In this document: piece after piece, positions 6,345-7,040 of the stretch
Position numbering within the stretch: the stretch's first letter is position 1
How the letters are laid out: each line of letters starts with the position of its first letter
NCBI GenBank assembly: GCA_046262995.1
Contig: JBHELQ010000068.1
Coordinates: 1 to 7,040 of the forward strand
Origin: JBHELQ01 sp046262995
GTDB lineage: Bacteria; Actinomycetota; Thermoleophilia; Solirubrobacterales; Thermoleophilaceae
DNA: 7,040 bases
Reading direction: 5' to 3'
The notes under the pieces: generated by a model
The model's input: only the letters and a program-made list of their open reading frames with translations
Database searches by the model: none
Told to the model about the DNA's origin: nothing
Position numbers and translations under genes: made by a program

Positions 6345-7039
6345 GCCGCCTCGGCTCCGAGGTAGTCGGCCAGACGGTGCCGGTACTCGAACGGGCTGGC
6401 GACCGTCCACGTGGTTCCGCCCGCGGGCTGCTGGTCCTGGGCGAGCGCCGCCACGTCGGCGACCGTGTGGGTCTCGGCCGCCACGTTCGCCGGCGTGATC
6501 CCCGGGCCGGGCGGGCAAGCGAGCAGGATCCGGGCGACGTCCTCCACGTGCACGACGCCGATCGTGGCCCCACCACCATCGTCGAGCGGCAGCTGCTGCC
6601 CGGCGCCGGCCAGGCGCCGGAACTTGTCGACCACGGTCTGGGACTCCGGCCGCTCGTGCTCGACCGGGCTGGGGCCGTAGACGATCCCCAGGCGCAGCAG
6701 CGCGAGGTCGAAGCCGTGGCGGCGCGCAAACAGCTCAAGGCACAGCTCGGCATAGACCTTCGAGAGGTGAGCCAGGTCGCCCTGCCGACCGTACGGCCGG
6801 TCCGCGCCGACCTCGCCCTGGAGGCCGGGTCCATAGACGTGCAGTGAGCTGGCGAACACAACGGGGGGACGGCCGCTCGCGGCAACGGCCTCGGCCACGC
6901 GCCTGGCGCCGGTCAGGTTCGTCTGCTCGGTGTAGTCCGGGTCCGACTCGGACAGCGGCCGGCTGGCCTGGGCGGCCAGCAGGTAGACGCGCTCGGGACC
7001 CTCGCCCAGGAGTGTCCGCAGCGCCTCGGGGTCGCGCAG
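6341..7039 (-). CDS. NAD-dependent epimerase/dehydratase family protein (5' end outside window)
   Basis: The last 232 residues of another extended SDR sugar-nucleotide enzyme; the frame is open to the right edge, so the glycine-rich cofactor loop lies outside. Visible are YLLAAQAS (19-26, the usual H-x-A-A strand), QTNLTGARRV (40-49), VVFASSLHVYG (60-69 region, catalytic Ser), LRLGIVYGP (115-123) and GVVHVEDVARILLA (161-174). The catalytic Tyr-x3-Lys motif is altered: the lysine is K94 in HLSK but position 90 is alanine, and the nearest tyrosine is Y83 in RPYGRQ. It may therefore use a shifted tyrosine, or have lost ordinary SDR chemistry. The GTG at 6898 is inside the domain and is not the start. 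The stop overlaps the next gene's start as ATGA, so the two are translationally coupled and belong to the same sugar operon. Confidence 0.85.
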   Translation of the reverse strand: MRDPEALRTLLGEGPERVYLLAAQASRPLSESDPDYTEQTNLTGARRVAEAVAASGRPPVVFASSLHVYGPGLQGEVGADRPYGRQGDLAHLSKVYAELCLELFARRHGFDLALLRLGIVYGPSPVEHERPESQTVVDKFRRLAGAGQQLPLDDGGGATIGVVHVEDVARILLACPPGPGITPANVAAETHTVADVAALAQDQQPAGGTTWTVASPFEYRHRLADYLGAEAA

Positions 7040-7040
7040 G

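Noticed and set aside
6345..6518. Longer N-terminus for the complete SDR gene, starting at 6518
   Set aside because: The 58 extra residues are Arg/Gly/Pro-rich and overlap the coding sequence of the preceding SDR, while ATG 6344 begins exactly at the Rossmann fold with an ATGA overlap.
6896..6898. GTG at 6898 as the start of the rightmost gene
   Set aside because: The frame stays open to the window edge and the upstream 47 codons encode normal SDR sequence (LLAAQAS, then N-L-T-G), so the gene begins outside.

Overview
The window is very GC-rich and gene-dense, with GTG as well as ATG starts, stop/start overlaps and intergenic gaps of at most about 115 bases. This is typical of a high-GC Actinomycetota chromosome. 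A Thermoleophilia/Solirubrobacterales-type organism is possible but is only a guess from style. There are seven protein-coding genes and no RNA gene, mobile element or CRISPR array that I can see.

Left part, + strand (1-1824): the 3' end of an ABC ATPase overlaps the start of a complete FetB/YbbM-type permease, so the two form a FetAB-like (iron/metal export) transporter. A PAQR/haemolysin III family membrane protein follows. Its ATG sits six bases after a TANNNT hexamer, which suggests a leaderless transcript.

Middle, - strand (1844-3376): a two-gene unit encodes a cysteine-rich DUF1326 protein followed by a DUF2182 polytopic membrane protein. These two uncharacterised families are often neighbours and are suspected of metal handling. 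The DUF2182 protein ends in an unusual Met/Lys/Gly-rich tail. The 114-base gap upstream (3377-3490) holds a candidate promoter, a 12-base palindrome and a purine-rich ribosome binding site.

Right part, - strand (3491-7039, running off the window edge): three tightly overlapping genes look like a nucleotide-sugar or surface-glycan operon. In transcription order they are an extended SDR epimerase/dehydratase (5' end missing), a second extended SDR epimerase joined by an ATGA overlap, and a 676-residue protein that starts 53 bases inside the second SDR gene. This last protein is the most remarkable object here. It fuses an N-terminal xylose-isomerase-like TIM barrel, with a complete set of putative metal ligands, to a C-terminal CapD/PseB-type NDP-sugar 4,6-dehydratase domain with its catalytic residues intact. 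The unit may therefore make an unusual sugar nucleotide with one bifunctional enzyme and two SDR partners; the substrate cannot be read from the sequence.

The left half looks like metal/membrane homeostasis and the right half like sugar-nucleotide synthesis. I see no evidence that the two halves work together.
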